From: Melastoma dodecandrum
Lineage: Eukaryota; Streptophyta; Magnoliopsida; Myrtales; Melastomataceae
DNA: 64,000 nt
Direction: 5' to 3'
Assembly: GCA_029817715.1 (NCBI GenBank)
Contig: JARUPY010000566.1
Location: forward strand, 62,001-126,000
Positions 41,362-53,004 of this stretch are shown here, piece by piece. Position 1 is the stretch's first letter. Each line of letters begins with the position of its first letter. The notes beneath the pieces are model-generated. The model was not told where the DNA came from, ran no database searches, and worked only from the letters and a program-made list of their open reading frames with translations. A program made the translations under genes and the position numbers.

Positions 41362-42500
41362 AGATAGAGTTTGTCATATGTGAACATTAAAAGGACTTTT
41401 CCTTTTCCCAAAACCTTAGTAGTTCTGGAGTCACTAAGATAAACTAACTCTTCACCATTCCTGCTTGCACAAATGTGCCTTGTAGCACCAGAGTCTATTA
41501 TCCATTCATTCACATTGGCAACGGGGTAAGCTTGAGAAATGACGGTAGCAATAATATCATCTGCCTCAGCCAGATTAGCCCTTGGCTTAGTAGGATTGTC
41601 ACTTCTCATTCTCTTCCTACATTGAGCAGCATGATGCCCATGTTTTCCACAAACAAAGCATGCTCCCTTTTTCTTAAAGTTGGAATTAATGGCTTTGGGC
41701 TTGTAGTCAGGCTTTGCATACCTTTTTGAAGAATTACCTTGAGTTTCCTGAACAAGATTTGCTTTTGATGAGAGATGTCTAACTCTTCCAGCTTGTATTT
41801 CCTTTCGATTAGTCTCTTCTATGATAACATGAATAATGATATCATCAAGAGACATCTGTTTGTGCTTGTGCTTCAACTGTGGCTTGTAGTCATTCCATGG
41901 CGTAGGCAGTTTTTCAATCAATAGACCTGCAACAAAAATTTCAGGAAGGATGATATTTTCGGCTTTGAGTTCCTCCACTAGTTTGTGATATTCGTTTATT
42001 TGAGATCGAATATCTTTGTCATCTTTCATCTCCCATCGATAGTATCTTCCTATTATAAACTTTTGTCGACTTACGTCCTCAGCAGTGTATTTGACAATCA
42101 TGTACTCCCATATCTCTTTAGCTTCCTTATAAGTCACATAGACATCAAATAGCTCGTTTGAAAGAGAGCTGGTTATAGTATGATGACACACTTTGTTAGC
42201 TTGAGTTCATGTAGCCAATTGTTTTGAATCCGTTGTACTGTCTGGTTTTGGATCGGACAACGCAAAATCCACTCCATGGATATCCAAGATAGACGATATT
42301 TGTTCCTACCATCTCTTAAAGTTATTGCCATTGAACACCTCAATTTTGGAGATGTCAGGAAAAGGCTTCGCATAATGGGTAGATGGAATGAGGGAAGCAA
42401 TGGGTTGAGCAAAGTTCGATGTATTTATTCCGGCTTTAGTCGCATTTTGTGACTCAACGAATATTGGCAGATGATCTTCAAAGGCGGAAGAGAAACTGAG
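41358..42500 (-). pseudogene. Copia gag and protease start, frame-broken
   Basis: The long frame 42191-41358 carries EIWEYMIVKYTAEDVSRQK and further UBN2-type gag signatures, a knuckle CFVCGKHGHHAAQC (C-x2-C-x4-H-x4-C) and protease start WIIDSGATRHI. The N-terminal gag part (FNGNNFKRW and following) continues in two other frames between about 42500 and 42173, so at least two shifts interrupt gag. Confidence 0.8.
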
Positions 42501-42811
42501 ATCTAAGAAGCCAATGAAACGAGCCTCTAAAGACAAAGAGTCGATCCTTCTCAACGAAACCTGAACACAGAAGAAAACGTTATAATGAAACACTACTTGT
42601 GTAGTATTCTAGGAACACTGAGCTAAAGGAATATTTTCGCCCCCTAGGTGCAAAGGTTTGCATGTGGCAATTCCCCCAAACTTCGCAAGTTCATCCGACT
42701 TGTGTGCACTCATGAGTCCGGAACAAAAAATAAGAACTAGAATCTCTTTATAACCCAAAGAAGATTTCAGAAAAAGAGGGAAAAGAAGGAAGAATTAAGC
42801 AAGAGAAAGGG

Positions 42812-42872
42812 AAGGGGGAGGCTCCTTTATATAGGAGTTGGAAGACTCCAAGGTGCCTTTCCCGATCCACGT
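42812..42872 (-). repeat. Right LTR remnant of the copia element
   Basis: Direct counterpart of 38958-39020, with the same minus-strand TATATAAAG box. Downstream on the minus strand lies leader-like DNA to the gag start. Confidence 0.6.
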
Positions 42873-42900
42873 GGGCTTCAAGCCCTTTTGAAAAAACAAT

Positions 42901-45900
42901 ATTAAAAACCCAACAGAAAGTGTCTCGTCTTTTGAACTGAATACGATCCCGATCTTCTTCGCCATGTCCCGGAAACAATTGGAGCTGGACACAATGATCC
43001 ACGTGAAGAAAGCACCCCTCATAGTGGAGGGGATGGTGGTGAATGGATGCATAAAGAAGACAGACGAGAACAGCATCCTTTTCCCATTATATCTCATGGA
43101 CACCAGCCTCATCATCATTTCCGTATGTTTTGGGCCTCAGGGCCCATAAATGAATACGGCCCGTTTTTCCTACAATCGGCCCATAAGGGGCCCAAATGGA
43201 TTTATGTGGAGTTAGTTCCACCCTTTTTTCTTCACTAAAAGATACACTCAACTTCACCACCCCAGTGGAACTAAATTATTAGAATCCACTAGTTGCGGGG
43301 GGTGAATTCTTTAAATCAAAAGAGAGAAGGGAACAAGATAATATTAATGGGACCACTCTCACAAAATGGCATGATGAATGGAACCATCTAAAAGGGATTG
43401 GATGAACACACACTCCCCCCTTTTTCTTTTATAGCTTTTGTCCCAGTTCTTTGAGAACATCTGGGTCCATCCCATCTCCCTTTGATCTCAATCTCATCCA
43501 CATGAGCACTTGTCTTCTTTATCCCTTTATTGGGCCTTAAAAAAATGGGTAGAAAGTGTCGGGGAGAAGCGGCTGCTGCCGGTCCGGCATCTTCGCTACG
43601 GGCAACTACTCTCAGAGTTAATACGCCGGTAGATATTTCCTGCCGTATCATACTATTATCGTGCAAGGAGGGGGGGGGGGGGGGGGGGGGGGGAATTTTG
43701 GAGAAGATCGGTTCCATCAACTCATCTTTCTCTTTTGGTGTTGAACCTTGGTCAATCATGGGATCAGTGAGGAGGAGGAGGAGGAAGAAGAATCTCATTG
43801 GGGAGAGTTTCATGTCCAATGAAACGAGAATATTAAGTCATTAGCTTGGGATGGTAACTCAATGTTAAATGTTTCTTAGCTCTTTTCCCCAAAACCCCTC
43901 TATTTAAAAAAAGGAAAGTCCAGCTTGGGATGTAAGCAAATTGGTGGTGACATCTTGGTCTAATCCAATTGTCAATCCCATGCCCCCCACTTTTTAACCC
44001 CCTCAAGCACTACATAACACATCTACCAACTCCCCCTCCAAGAAATCATAGAAACATCTGCATACAATTTCGAGATTAACTCATCTCACCTAAACCCATG
44101 TCTTTTATAGAATTAAAAAAAAAAATAGATATGTGGAAACTAGGGCTTCTAAAATCCACTAGTCTCCGTGAATTTCTAGGGAGTCGCCATGATCGATTAT
44201 ACATAGTTTAGTTTCCTTTCTGTAATGGAGAAATGAATTGTGAATAAAGAAAGGGGGTGGAAAGGAAAGGGGAGTAGTCAAGCAAAGGGGGGTAACGCAT
44301 GCCAACGTGACTTTTAGTAGGTTTTGAGGGCATCAAAAGGAGAAGAATGAAAATGAAATAAAGTTAGGGGGAAATACAAAAAATAATGTTGGTAAGTCAT
44401 TGTCAACGAGATAACCCCCAACCATCAGTTTTAGATCTTCCCCACCCCTATCCTCCCTAAGAACATTAACACAAACAAAGCAACCAGCCCCCCTACCAAC
44501 ATCACCAGTCGAGACCACACAAAAAATCGCCATTTCCTCAAACATTATGAAACCCAATTCGATTTTGGATGTTGGGTTTTTATTATTATTTTATATGAAA
44601 AAGAACTCTTCCCTTACATGAATTCCCTTTAATAGTATTTTCATTATATGTGATGGGTTATTACGACGGGGCAATTTGACTGATTTTTTTTTTTTTTGGG
44701 GGGGGGGGGGGGGACCTAAGAACTAGAAACATGCCAACTCCCACAGTTTGAGCAAAGAAAACCTCACACATGACATGAATTCATTCATTCATGCATTGCA
44801 TCCACCCCCCACAAAATGGTTCAAAGAAGAAACATAAGAGGTTTTCCTTTTTCTCTCATTTCATCAACTTCAGACTGCAGTGATGAATTTATTGTTTCAA
44901 TTATTTTGTTTCCTCTTTTACTAGACAAGAAGACTATTATAACTTTTCCTTTTATCATCATCATTGTTATTCATCTTTCACATCTGTGTTGCTTTTCAAC
45001 TCCTAACCTAACCTTCACGTCAGGGGTTGTCACAAGTCTTCCTCCTCTTTGGAAAGAAAAAAAAAAGAAACGAGAAAAATACTGGGTTCTACAAAACAAA
45101 TCACCATCATCGTCATCACGGGGTCTCTTGCTTTCAAAATTTTCTTTCCAAGAAGAAAAAATAAAATAAAATAAATTCTGATACAAAATCATCTTCAATC
45201 CCATTTTGGTTTGGAGGGGGCCAACTTTTAAAATTGGTACAGAGATACTGGGTTTTGGTGTTCATCCGCCAGAACAGAACAGAACAGAACAGATCATCTC
45301 AGTGATTGTTAGGGTTTTGAGCTCTTGTTTTTTTTTTTCTCCCGCAGGACATTTTATTCGCAAAGCTTCACCCCCCCGGGAAACAAACGAGACAAGAAAC
45401 ACGAAATTGTCTTACAACTTATGTCATACCCGTATGCGCAGCCTAGCCTGGGGGAGTGTTCGCAAGAGAGAAGGGGAGGATGAGGAGGACAGTGTTGCCA
45501 AGTGTAGTGTAGGGAGGTGGGGTCCCATCCTATAGACAAGGACTATACGAAATATAGAGATATAATATTCAAAGACAGGACACGTACTCCCCCCTCATCC
45601 TCCTCTATGCCCAAGAAGAAGGAACCGGTCGTCCCCACGTGTAACTATAAAAACCTATGGAATTTTCCCTATTTGCAAAGGAATATTTTACTGTGAATAA
45701 TGTCATTAATACCAAGGAAAAATAAGTGACATATATATTTGTTGTCCACCACCAGGGTAAAGAGTCGTGGTTTCGGGAGTTTTGTTACAAAAATATATTT
45801 TGAAAGAACGCGTACTAACATTTTTTAAAATTCATTAAATAATATATCAAATTTGATATCTTATTTTATAAAATATTTTTCCGAAACGATGATGTACTGT

Positions 45901-46456
45901 AACAAAGCTAATGGTTTTTGGAGGGAGTGTCACTCTGTCCGAGGTTTATAAGTTGAATATGTTTCCTTTTCGTTGGTAACCCAAAAAGCAAATAATAATA
46001 ATAATAATCCACCACCACCACAACATAGTCTAAAATCTGGAAGAGAAAAAATGTGTGGTAAAGGGAAGGGGGGACATTCTGAATCAAAATGCTATTTGAG
46101 AAAGCAATTTCTGTAACAGAGGATCTTACCCTAATACATAATATATAAACAGTTTCCTTGAATTGGACCCATTTTCAGGCACCCTACCCTAACCTCGACC
46201 TGACTCACCACCGAATTTATATGATATGGACCACCCCCGAAACATTTTTCATGAATTATTTTTTAATACTAACATGATAAAATATTGATATTTAGCTGAA
46301 TTAATTTGTCAACTTTACGTTTTGACATATCGTTTTAAAAGTTTTTAATTTGACTTTATTTCAATTTTACTTTTCCATTTGGCCCGGCATTTAAGATTTC
46401 GCCGTTAACGTTAATACGTGTCATTTATTTCCTTACATGACGATGATAATGAAATA
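42901..46456. other. Spacer with long homopolymer runs and no supported gene
   Basis: Contains poly-G of about 23 at 43670-43693, poly-T/poly-G at 44684-44714, (ACAGA)n-type repeat at 45277-45292, and an (AATAA)n run near 45160. The first ~300 bp may include more of the copia U3. A half-copy of the inverted-repeat arm described at 46457 lies at 46281-46371. ORFs here are compositional. Confidence 0.45.
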
Positions 46457-47292
46457 AATCAAGGGCAAAATATCGATATTTGGCCAAATGAATTTGCAAC
46501 TTTACGTTTTAGCCTAACGTATTAAAAGTTTTCAATTTGGCTTTAAATTAATTTTAATTCGAGGAGGAAATCGAGGAAAAGGAACTAAAAACCCAGGAAA
46601 GCATGGGTCTACCTTAGTGACAACTGGGTTATCATCCCCCGTCTTATTTTCGGCTTTTATTTTCTCTTTACCTTTGTCGATGTTGGCTGAGATCTGCGCT
46701 ATTAGGTTCATTTTCGAATCGTATAATGACATAAGAGATTTATGTTTCGGTAGTGTGCAGTCTGCTTTTGCTTTAGTCCTTGCATTTTCTTCTCTCCTCA
46801 ATGAACATGTCTTGAGGCCTCGCTCCCTTCCCTTGTTCCGTGAGGGAAGTCGAGTCGTTAGTAGAATAAGAGCCCGTGGGTAAATCATTCAGTACTGGAT
46901 GGATACCCTTTGCCCCTAGTCGGCATAGGAATCAATCAAGGGATCCCACCTTGACGCTTAGGTTTCAATGCCGCTGGTCAAGGTAAGTTGTCGAAGACCG
47001 GGCTTCCACATACATGAAGTTGAGGTTCGAAAAATCGATCTGACCTTTTTATAGGTTGTAGAGAAGAAGAGTTCCCCCTTCGTAACGACGAAGGGCGAGA
47101 TAGGCTCATTTAGCGTGATTGGTCACAGGCAACAAGCTCCTTGCTTCCCCGCCGACGTCCCATCCTGGGTTTTTTGTTCCTGTTCCTCGAATTTTACCTT
47201 GAATTAAAATTGATTTATGGCTAAATTGAAAACTTTTAAAACATTAGGCCAAAACATAAAGTTGGCCAATTCATTGCTACTTGGCCCTTGAT
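46457..47292. mobile_element. Element with long terminal inverted repeats (MULE/foldback-like)
   Basis: Arms of about 130-140 bp: the left starts AATCAAGGGC at 46457 and runs to about 46598; the right is its reverse complement at about 47163-47292. Shared blocks include ATTAAAAGTTTTCAATTT, AATTTTAATTC, TTCGAGG and AAAAACCCAGGA. A separate, more diverged arm copy lies directly upstream at 46281-46371. The 560-bp inside has open frames on both strands but no recognisable transposase. No target duplication was identified, so the superfamily is uncertain. Confidence 0.65.
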
Positions 47293-48285
47293 TCCCGGAT
47301 GCATTCTCCATTTGCATTTTGGTTTGGCCCAAATAAAATAATTCTTTATTATAAAGACAAGTGTCGGTCAAAGCCATTTTCTCCGGCGCTTTTCCTCCTC
47401 TCCATTATTGTTTTTTGGTACGATGATTTCTTGTTTCGTTTATTTGTAACCTCACCGCAATAATAAAGTCAGTCCACTGAGCGAATTGCTCGAATCAACA
47501 GGGTTTTAAGTGAGGAGAACGTCCATCTCTACATGTCACAACTCCGTTCTAGTAGAGAAAATTCATCTCCAAACGCCATAATCTCAGTCTATTCTAGATA
47601 TTCCATCGTAGTCGACAAGGGATGGAGTCTTTTTCATCGCCATTGAGTAGTCAAAGGGGATCCTGTGCGAGAAACCTCTTTCAGTCTATTGAGGTAAACA
47701 TACGTAACTCGAATAGGATTTCAAAATAACGTATCTCTATTCGTTGATTATACGAGTTGTTCTAAACATTATCGTTCTACCTTTATTTCGATTCGTGTTT
47801 TTACTCATTCATTTTTTTCTTCGTTCGTTTGCGATCCGTACACACCTTCTGATCATACCCGTAGTTTACTCCGCGCTATCCCCATCTCACACGAACAACA
47901 TCAGAATATTAACTATAACACAACCAAACCCGTAAATACACGATAACCAATCAGACCGCGTTCATTTAGATGTGAATTATTATTATTATTGAAATTACAA
48001 CACGACAAAACATTGGAACCGCAGACCCCCCCCAAAAAAAAATTACACTTTTCACCCGGGAAGATAAAAATATTACCACCCATTAATTTGCAACAAATCC
48101 CCTTATGTAGTTTGATTGGAAAAATTTCATTTATGTATTAAATACTAGGCCGCTTTATCAAAAATATCCCCATATTTACAAAGTTTTTCAAATCTACCCT
48201 AAGATTTAGAAAATATCTCTCCGTATCCAGAACTTAGACCCAGTTTCAAAAATATCCATTAAAGTCTCAAGGTCAGATTTTCTGA
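47293..48285. other. Spacer up to the endogenous pararetrovirus
   Basis: No gene supported. AT-rich, with a (TTA)n run near 47978-47990. The border to the virus lies somewhere in the last ~150 bp, where repeated AAAATATCC motifs occur; its exact point is not visible. Confidence 0.45.
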
Positions 48286-50988
48286 ATGGCTGGAGAAGGA
48301 AAATCCTCAGGAAATCCTTCCGGGACTCCATCGAGGTTGGAGTTCGTTCCAGAGGCTAGATTGTCTCCTTTTGGAGTTAGCAAGAGTATAAATGATATTT
48401 TAACTCAGCTAACCATTCAGGGGAGCAATGAAAGTCTAGAAAGCCGAAACCAAATGGCAAAGGAAGTAGGCTCCATTGTAAACACAATGTTAGACGCTCT
48501 GGAAAGAGAAAGAGGTTTAAAAGGGCCTGAAGTCGAGGCGACCTCTGGACTGGAAAGTACTACAGGAAAATCAGTCGAAAGATTGAATCTGGGAGGAAGA
48601 AATTCCAAACAGAATCAAGGCAAAAGTGTGGATGAGATGTATAGAGAGTCAGTAGCTCCTTTCATCTTAGACTCACAAAAGCGAAGTGCAAACTTGAACT
48701 CCCAAAGTGGGGAGTTGGCAAAGGACCTAAGGAAAGCCTTAGGCCTGGCAGAAGAAACCCCAGTTCATTTAGACAACAGAACGTTTAACGAACTGGTAAC
48801 TGCGAAAAGGGAAATTTACAGGCCCGATTATCCTCATCGGACTAAACAAGAGTTTGTCCCAAGGGATAATATTTTAAAGCCAATAATAACCCCTGGTGCT
48901 TTTCTAGATATTGATTGTGAAAAGCACGTATCTGAAAAGATAGATGAGTGGTTATCACTTATTCGGATGACAGCGTCTGCAGGAGGAGTTCCTCCTGGGG
49001 CAGTCTACGAATTATGTGTAGCAGCCCTCATGGGTACAGCGCAAAAATACTTGAAAACCTTAGTGGCGCACACAGACATTAAGGAAAAGATAGATCAAGC
49101 GCTGACGGTTGACGGAGTATTGGCAATAATCGTTGATGCCCTGAAACGAGAGTTCTGTGGTTTTTTATTATCCACTGAGACTGTGGAAAAAGAGCAGTCC
49201 TTGACCGCTCTAGTTAAACTACAGATCTGTGATATGTGCTGGTTTGATAGCTACGTGTGTGAATTCCAGAAGTATTATTACAATCTGGATGTAGTATCAC
49301 AACAGTTCATATTAGGAACCTTTTTTGCAAAACTTCCCGAACCTTGGCCGGAAGTTGCGCAAAAGGCCTATGAATTACTTCTGAGTGAGGAAAAGATTGT
49401 CTCTGGACTCGGAGGTAAAATTCAGGCGGTGAAGTACGCAATGCGTAAAGCATGTACTGAGCTCCAGGTGAAAGAGGCAGCTAAGAAGCTACCTTACTTG
49501 AACAAAAGCTGCTGTTCTCAGATAGAGTATGTACCTGGAAGATACGGATGCGATACTCGCAGTAATCTAAGAGACTCTTTGAAGAGAAGAAACTTTCCTC
49601 AAAAGAGGAAGTTTGTTGGGTACAATAAAAGGAAAGTTTGGCCCAAGAAGGACGTCCAGCGTAAGCAAAGGGGAGGTCCTGCTTACAAACCAAGAAGGTT
49701 TGTGAGGAGAAGGGATAACTTGAAAGATAAAGATAGGATCAATGCTTTCAAGAGAAAGCATGGAAGAGAGCCTAAATGTCCTAAAGGGAAACCTTTGAGC
49801 AGTTGTAATTGCTGCTGGTTTTGTGGTTCAAAAGACCACAAAGCAGATAGTTGTCTGAAGAAGAACCAAAGGAGAGAAAGACTCCGTATGGTCTTCCTGG
49901 ATGACAGGAGTCATGAGGAAGAAGTCCTTGCTTATGAACCGATCGATGAGCAGGAGATTTCCGACTTAGACTCGGAAGTAGAATCGATTTATGAGATTGT
50001 GTCTAATTATGATACAGACTCAGATGATGATTCAGATCTCTGGACCGAACATCTGTTCATGATGAGAGCAGAGAGGGAAGGAGATGGTGATGAGTTGGTT
50101 CCTTTGGAAACAACGAATCAGGTACTGGAGGAAAGCCACCAGTACGAAGATCCATCCCAGTCAATCCTGGAATGGAGGTTGCCAAATGTCAATGCGAGAG
50201 AAATTTATGAAGTATCGAGATTTAGGTTTCGATCCACCATAGATATCTCGCAGACAGAAGCGACGGCTCAAGTCACAAGCACTGAGCTTGAGACTTTGGA
50301 TATCTCACTCTTAAATGTACAACGCATAAGAGATACCATGCGTAACGCGAGAGGTGTATATAATTATATACACATTGGGTTGATCCAGATAGGATTAGTC
50401 CCGCTGTTTCATTTACCAGCGGATAGTCCTGTGGTAGCAGCAGTGATCGATAAACGTTGGCGAGAGTTTAGAGATCAGCTGATATCAGATGTACAGGCCA
50501 ACCTTGCACATGGCCCCGTATGGTTCCAAGTCCATCCAAACTTTATGATGGCTTTGAACGATCGCTGTTTGGGGACTTCATTGACCTTAAGAATCAAGTC
50601 GATGAATATGGATCGTATGAATCCCCAGACCAAGTATTTGGCGTATCACACTAGGGTAATTTACCGATTAGTAAACACCACTAGTCCTGGTGTGAGGAAC
50701 ATCTCTAGACTTACAGAGTTGTTCGAGGAAGGTCATAACAACTACCAACAGTTCCATAGGCGTGAGGTGAATCCATTGGAATTAACATGGCCAAGGAGTT
50801 GGGTTATGACTGAACCTGGTAGGAGCTCTAGGCCCATTAGTGCGGCAAACATCCGACAGAGGGGTAATGAAATTACTCTTATGTTAGGAGATCCGTCAAG
50901 GGTCAGTGAAAGAGCTGATAGGCATTTGCCTATGCTTAGCGAAAGGGCTGACGGGCATCTGCCTGTGAGGATGCCAATCCTGAGATAG
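48286..50988 (+). CDS. Endogenous caulimovirid ORF: coat protein-like, CCHC finger, then movement protein
   Basis: A 900-codon frame. Residues 1-170 are polar and partly helical. About 205-400 resemble the caulimovirid coat-protein core (paired Trp/Tyr/Phe helices, FFAKLPEPWPE, SGLGGKIQAVKYAMRKAC). A Lys/Arg-rich stretch (about 425-490) leads to CWFCGSKDHKADSC (C-x2-C-x4-H-x4-C, residues 510-523), the RNA-binding finger that ends coat proteins in this family. An acidic linker (about 550-600) follows. About 665-805 is a 30K movement protein core: YIHIGLIQIGLVPLF, LAHGPVWF, and SLTLRIKSMNM. Coat before movement protein is the reverse of the order in caulimovirid genera known to me. A stop codon lies directly in front of this ATG in frame. 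The frame is unbroken to TAG at 50986; function in the plant is not implied. Confidence 0.85.
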   Translation: MAGEGKSSGNPSGTPSRLEFVPEARLSPFGVSKSINDILTQLTIQGSNESLESRNQMAKEVGSIVNTMLDALERERGLKGPEVEATSGLESTTGKSVERLNLGGRNSKQNQGKSVDEMYRESVAPFILDSQKRSANLNSQSGELAKDLRKALGLAEETPVHLDNRTFNELVTAKREIYRPDYPHRTKQEFVPRDNILKPIITPGAFLDIDCEKHVSEKIDEWLSLIRMTASAGGVPPGAVYELCVAALMGTAQKYLKTLVAHTDIKEKIDQALTVDGVLAIIVDALKREFCGFLLSTETVEKEQSLTALVKLQICDMCWFDSYVCEFQKYYYNLDVVSQQFILGTFFAKLPEPWPEVAQKAYELLLSEEKIVSGLGGKIQAVKYAMRKACTELQVKEAAKKLPYLNKSCCSQIEYVPGRYGCDTRSNLRDSLKRRNFPQKRKFVGYNKRKVWPKKDVQRKQRGGPAYKPRRFVRRRDNLKDKDRINAFKRKHGREPKCPKGKPLSSCNCCWFCGSKDHKADSCLKKNQRRERLRMVFLDDRSHEEEVLAYEPIDEQEISDLDSEVESIYEIVSNYDTDSDDDSDLWTEHLFMMRAEREGDGDELVPLETTNQVLEESHQYEDPSQSILEWRLPNVNAREIYEVSRFRFRSTIDISQTEATAQVTSTELETLDISLLNVQRIRDTMRNARGVYNYIHIGLIQIGLVPLFHLPADSPVVAAVIDKRWREFRDQLISDVQANLAHGPVWFQVHPNFMMALNDRCLGTSLTLRIKSMNMDRMNPQTKYLAYHTRVIYRLVNTTSPGVRNISRLTELFEEGHNNYQQFHRREVNPLELTWPRSWVMTEPGRSSRPISAANIRQRGNEITLMLGDPSRVSERADRHLPMLSERADGHLPVRMPILR

Positions 50989-51096
50989 CCATTCCATAGA
51001 ACGCCCTCTGAAGTCTCTTCAAGAGCTAGTGATGTGGGAGAAGACGTAATAGTCTCTCGACCAGAGGTTGCAAGCGTACCTCCACTAATAGAATAG

Positions 51097-51690
51097 ATGT
51101 CTCGAAGGTCTGTTGATTCGAGAACCGCGTCACAACATACGGGTAGAATCGTGGGGTATAGACAGGTATCATTACCAGTCTATGAAGACCCTGTAGATCA
51201 ACCGAGAGAGGAATCCATAAGGATGTTAAGAGTTACCAATATAGAATACTCTTTATCTGAGATTCCTGAAGTTTGTAAGGTTATCGAGCAGATAGCCAAA
51301 CAAAGGTCTATTGCAATAGACGATATCTGGAGGATGATAGAACCATCCCAAAGTGTACTTGAGAATATTGGGTTTAGTGTTAGGAAGGAAGATATGAGCA
51401 CATATGTGGCTCTAACTTTCAAATTTCCTAGATACTATGAGTATTCTCTGGATACTTTGATAGACACTGGGTGTAGTATAACTTGTGCTAGACACAATGC
51501 TCTGCCAGATGAGTGGTGGGAACCACTGCAGAAACCCATCCACATGGTTAACGTCGATGGTATGGCCACAATGGTTGGTCATAAGGCAAGCAACGTGCCT
51601 GTCTTTATTGGTGGACAAAAGTTCATCATTAAAGAGATTCTTGCACATCCTTTACTAGAGCCGACATCATTATTGGTAACGCCTTTTTGA
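51097..51690 (+). pseudogene. Endogenous caulimovirid aspartic protease region
   Basis: In the same reading frame as the preceding ORF, separated by 35 sense codons between TAG at 50986 and TAG at 51094. The retropepsin site LIDTGCS is at about 51457-51474, followed by the usual hydrophobic flap region. The frame stops at TGA 51688, and the second half of the protease continues in another frame overlapping it, which shows a frame change near 51655-51690. Whether the two TAG codons are decay or an original separation of ORFs cannot be told from one copy. Confidence 0.8.
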
Positions 51691-52343
51691 AGGGTCAAAA
51701 GGAAAACCTTCCTTTTGTGCAGAATGAAAATGATGTTTCCATCGGTGGGGTAAAGATAAGTATTCTACAAGAGCCTAGACTTCGGTTAAAATTTGGCTTT
51801 TATCCGGTAAAACGGACAGAATACTGTGGTGATATCCCATGTGAAAGAGCTTTCAGAGTGCGAGCTCAACGTGGTGATATACGGTTGGATGAGAACGATT
51901 CATGGGAACAAACCCTGTTTTCTCCAACGAATACCAGTAGTCCTAATTGGTATGACGACTTGTTTCCTAAACAAGAAGTGTGTATGGCTGTTAAGTTAAT
52001 GGGAACGAAATGGGATAAGTTCCTAATAAAACTGGCCGATAATTTTAGTGAGTATCCACTAAAGTTATGGACTCGAAATGGCCTAAAGGCTAGATTAGAG
52101 TTGAAAGATCCCGGAACCATTATAAGAGCCAGAAACATTACGTATACGGCTGAGATGGTTGAGGAATTTGACAAACAAATTCCTGAGTTGCTCGGGAAAG
52201 GATTGATTATGGACAGTTACAGTCCACATTCTAGTCCTGCCTTTATGGTTATTAATCATGCCGAGCAGGTGCGAGGTAAAGCACGAATGGTTATAGATTA
52301 TCGTCAGCTTAATAAAGCTACAAAAGACGATGGCTATAATTGA
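51687..52343 (+). pseudogene. Endogenous caulimovirid reverse transcriptase, N-terminal part
   Basis: Begins within the end of the protease and reaches the fingers of the reverse transcriptase: SPHSSPAFMVINHAE and ARMVIDYRQLN, the conserved stretch before the palm. The frame ends at TGA 52341, and the palm follows in a different frame, with a few codons apparently missing at the joint. Sequence type (spacing, motifs) is caulimovirid and close to Ty3 enzymes. Confidence 0.85.
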
Positions 52344-53004
52344 TAGAGTAAGTCTGAGCCAACCAAAGTTCTTCTCTAAATTTGACTTGAAAAGTGGATA
52401 CTGGCAAGTCAAGATGGAGGAAGAATCGGTTCCTCTAACTGCCTTCAATGCACCGCAAGGAATGTTTGAATGGTTGGTAATGCCATTCGGCCTGAAGAAT
52501 GCTCCAGGCGTTTTTCAGCGCAAGATGGATAATGCTTTTAAGCAAGTCCAAAAATTTTGTGCGGTCTATATTGACGATGTGCTAATCTACAGACAGACTG
52601 AAGATGAACACATGAGACACCTTGATGAGGTGACTGATGTCTTCAGGCGAGAAGGCATGATTCTATCAGAGAAAAAGATAGAATGGTTTAGGGAATCAGT
52701 TAATTTTCTAGGCATGGAGATTGAGCAGGGAAAAATTAAACTGCAAAATCATATTGCTGAGAAAATAATTAATTTTCCTGACAAACTTGAGGATAGAAAG
52801 CAAGTCCAAAGATTCTGTGGATGCGCTAACTATGCAAGAAAGTTTGTGAAAGATCTTTCCAGAGATTTAAGTAGGATTGCGAAGAAAACCTCTTCCACAA
52901 ATCCTTGGAAATGGGAAGTTGAAGATACTCAATCCATTAGAAGGATTAAAGCAAAGGTGAAAAATTTGCCACAACTTGCTCTACCTTCTGATAAGGACGA
53001 GTAA
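52330..53004 (+). pseudogene. Endogenous caulimovirid reverse transcriptase, palm and thumb
   Basis: FFSKFDLKSGYWQVKM carries the first catalytic Asp, EWLVMPFGLKNAPGVFQ the substrate loop, and YIDD at 52567-52578 the active-site pair. NFLGMEI and the following thumb region are present. All catalytic residues visible in this piece are intact. The frame ends at TAA 53002 at the junction with RNase H. Confidence 0.88.

Larger units (their letters stand above)
38955..42900 (-). mobile_element. Degenerate Ty1/copia retrotransposon remnant
   Basis: Reading the minus strand from right to left: a terminal stretch with TATATAAAG near 42830, gag with a CCHC knuckle, a pre-integrase fragment, part of reverse transcriptase, RNase H, and a second terminal stretch near 38960-39020. 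The two ends share about 60 bp of direct repeat (GGAAGGGGGAGGCTCC then TTTATATAGGAGTTGGAAGA), including the minus-strand TATA box, and are taken as LTR remnants. The integrase core and the N-terminal part of reverse transcriptase are missing, and several stops and shifts interrupt the rest. It cannot move on its own. It begins about 300 bp past the stop codon of the PTPMT gene. Confidence 0.8.

Noticed and set aside
42964..43149. Plus-strand ORF of 61 codons beside the copia right end
   Set aside because: No similarity; probably part of the retroelement U3 or chance.
44816..45535. Plus-strand ORFs of 109-117 codons
   Set aside because: Low-complexity, no homology pattern, no splice or promoter context.
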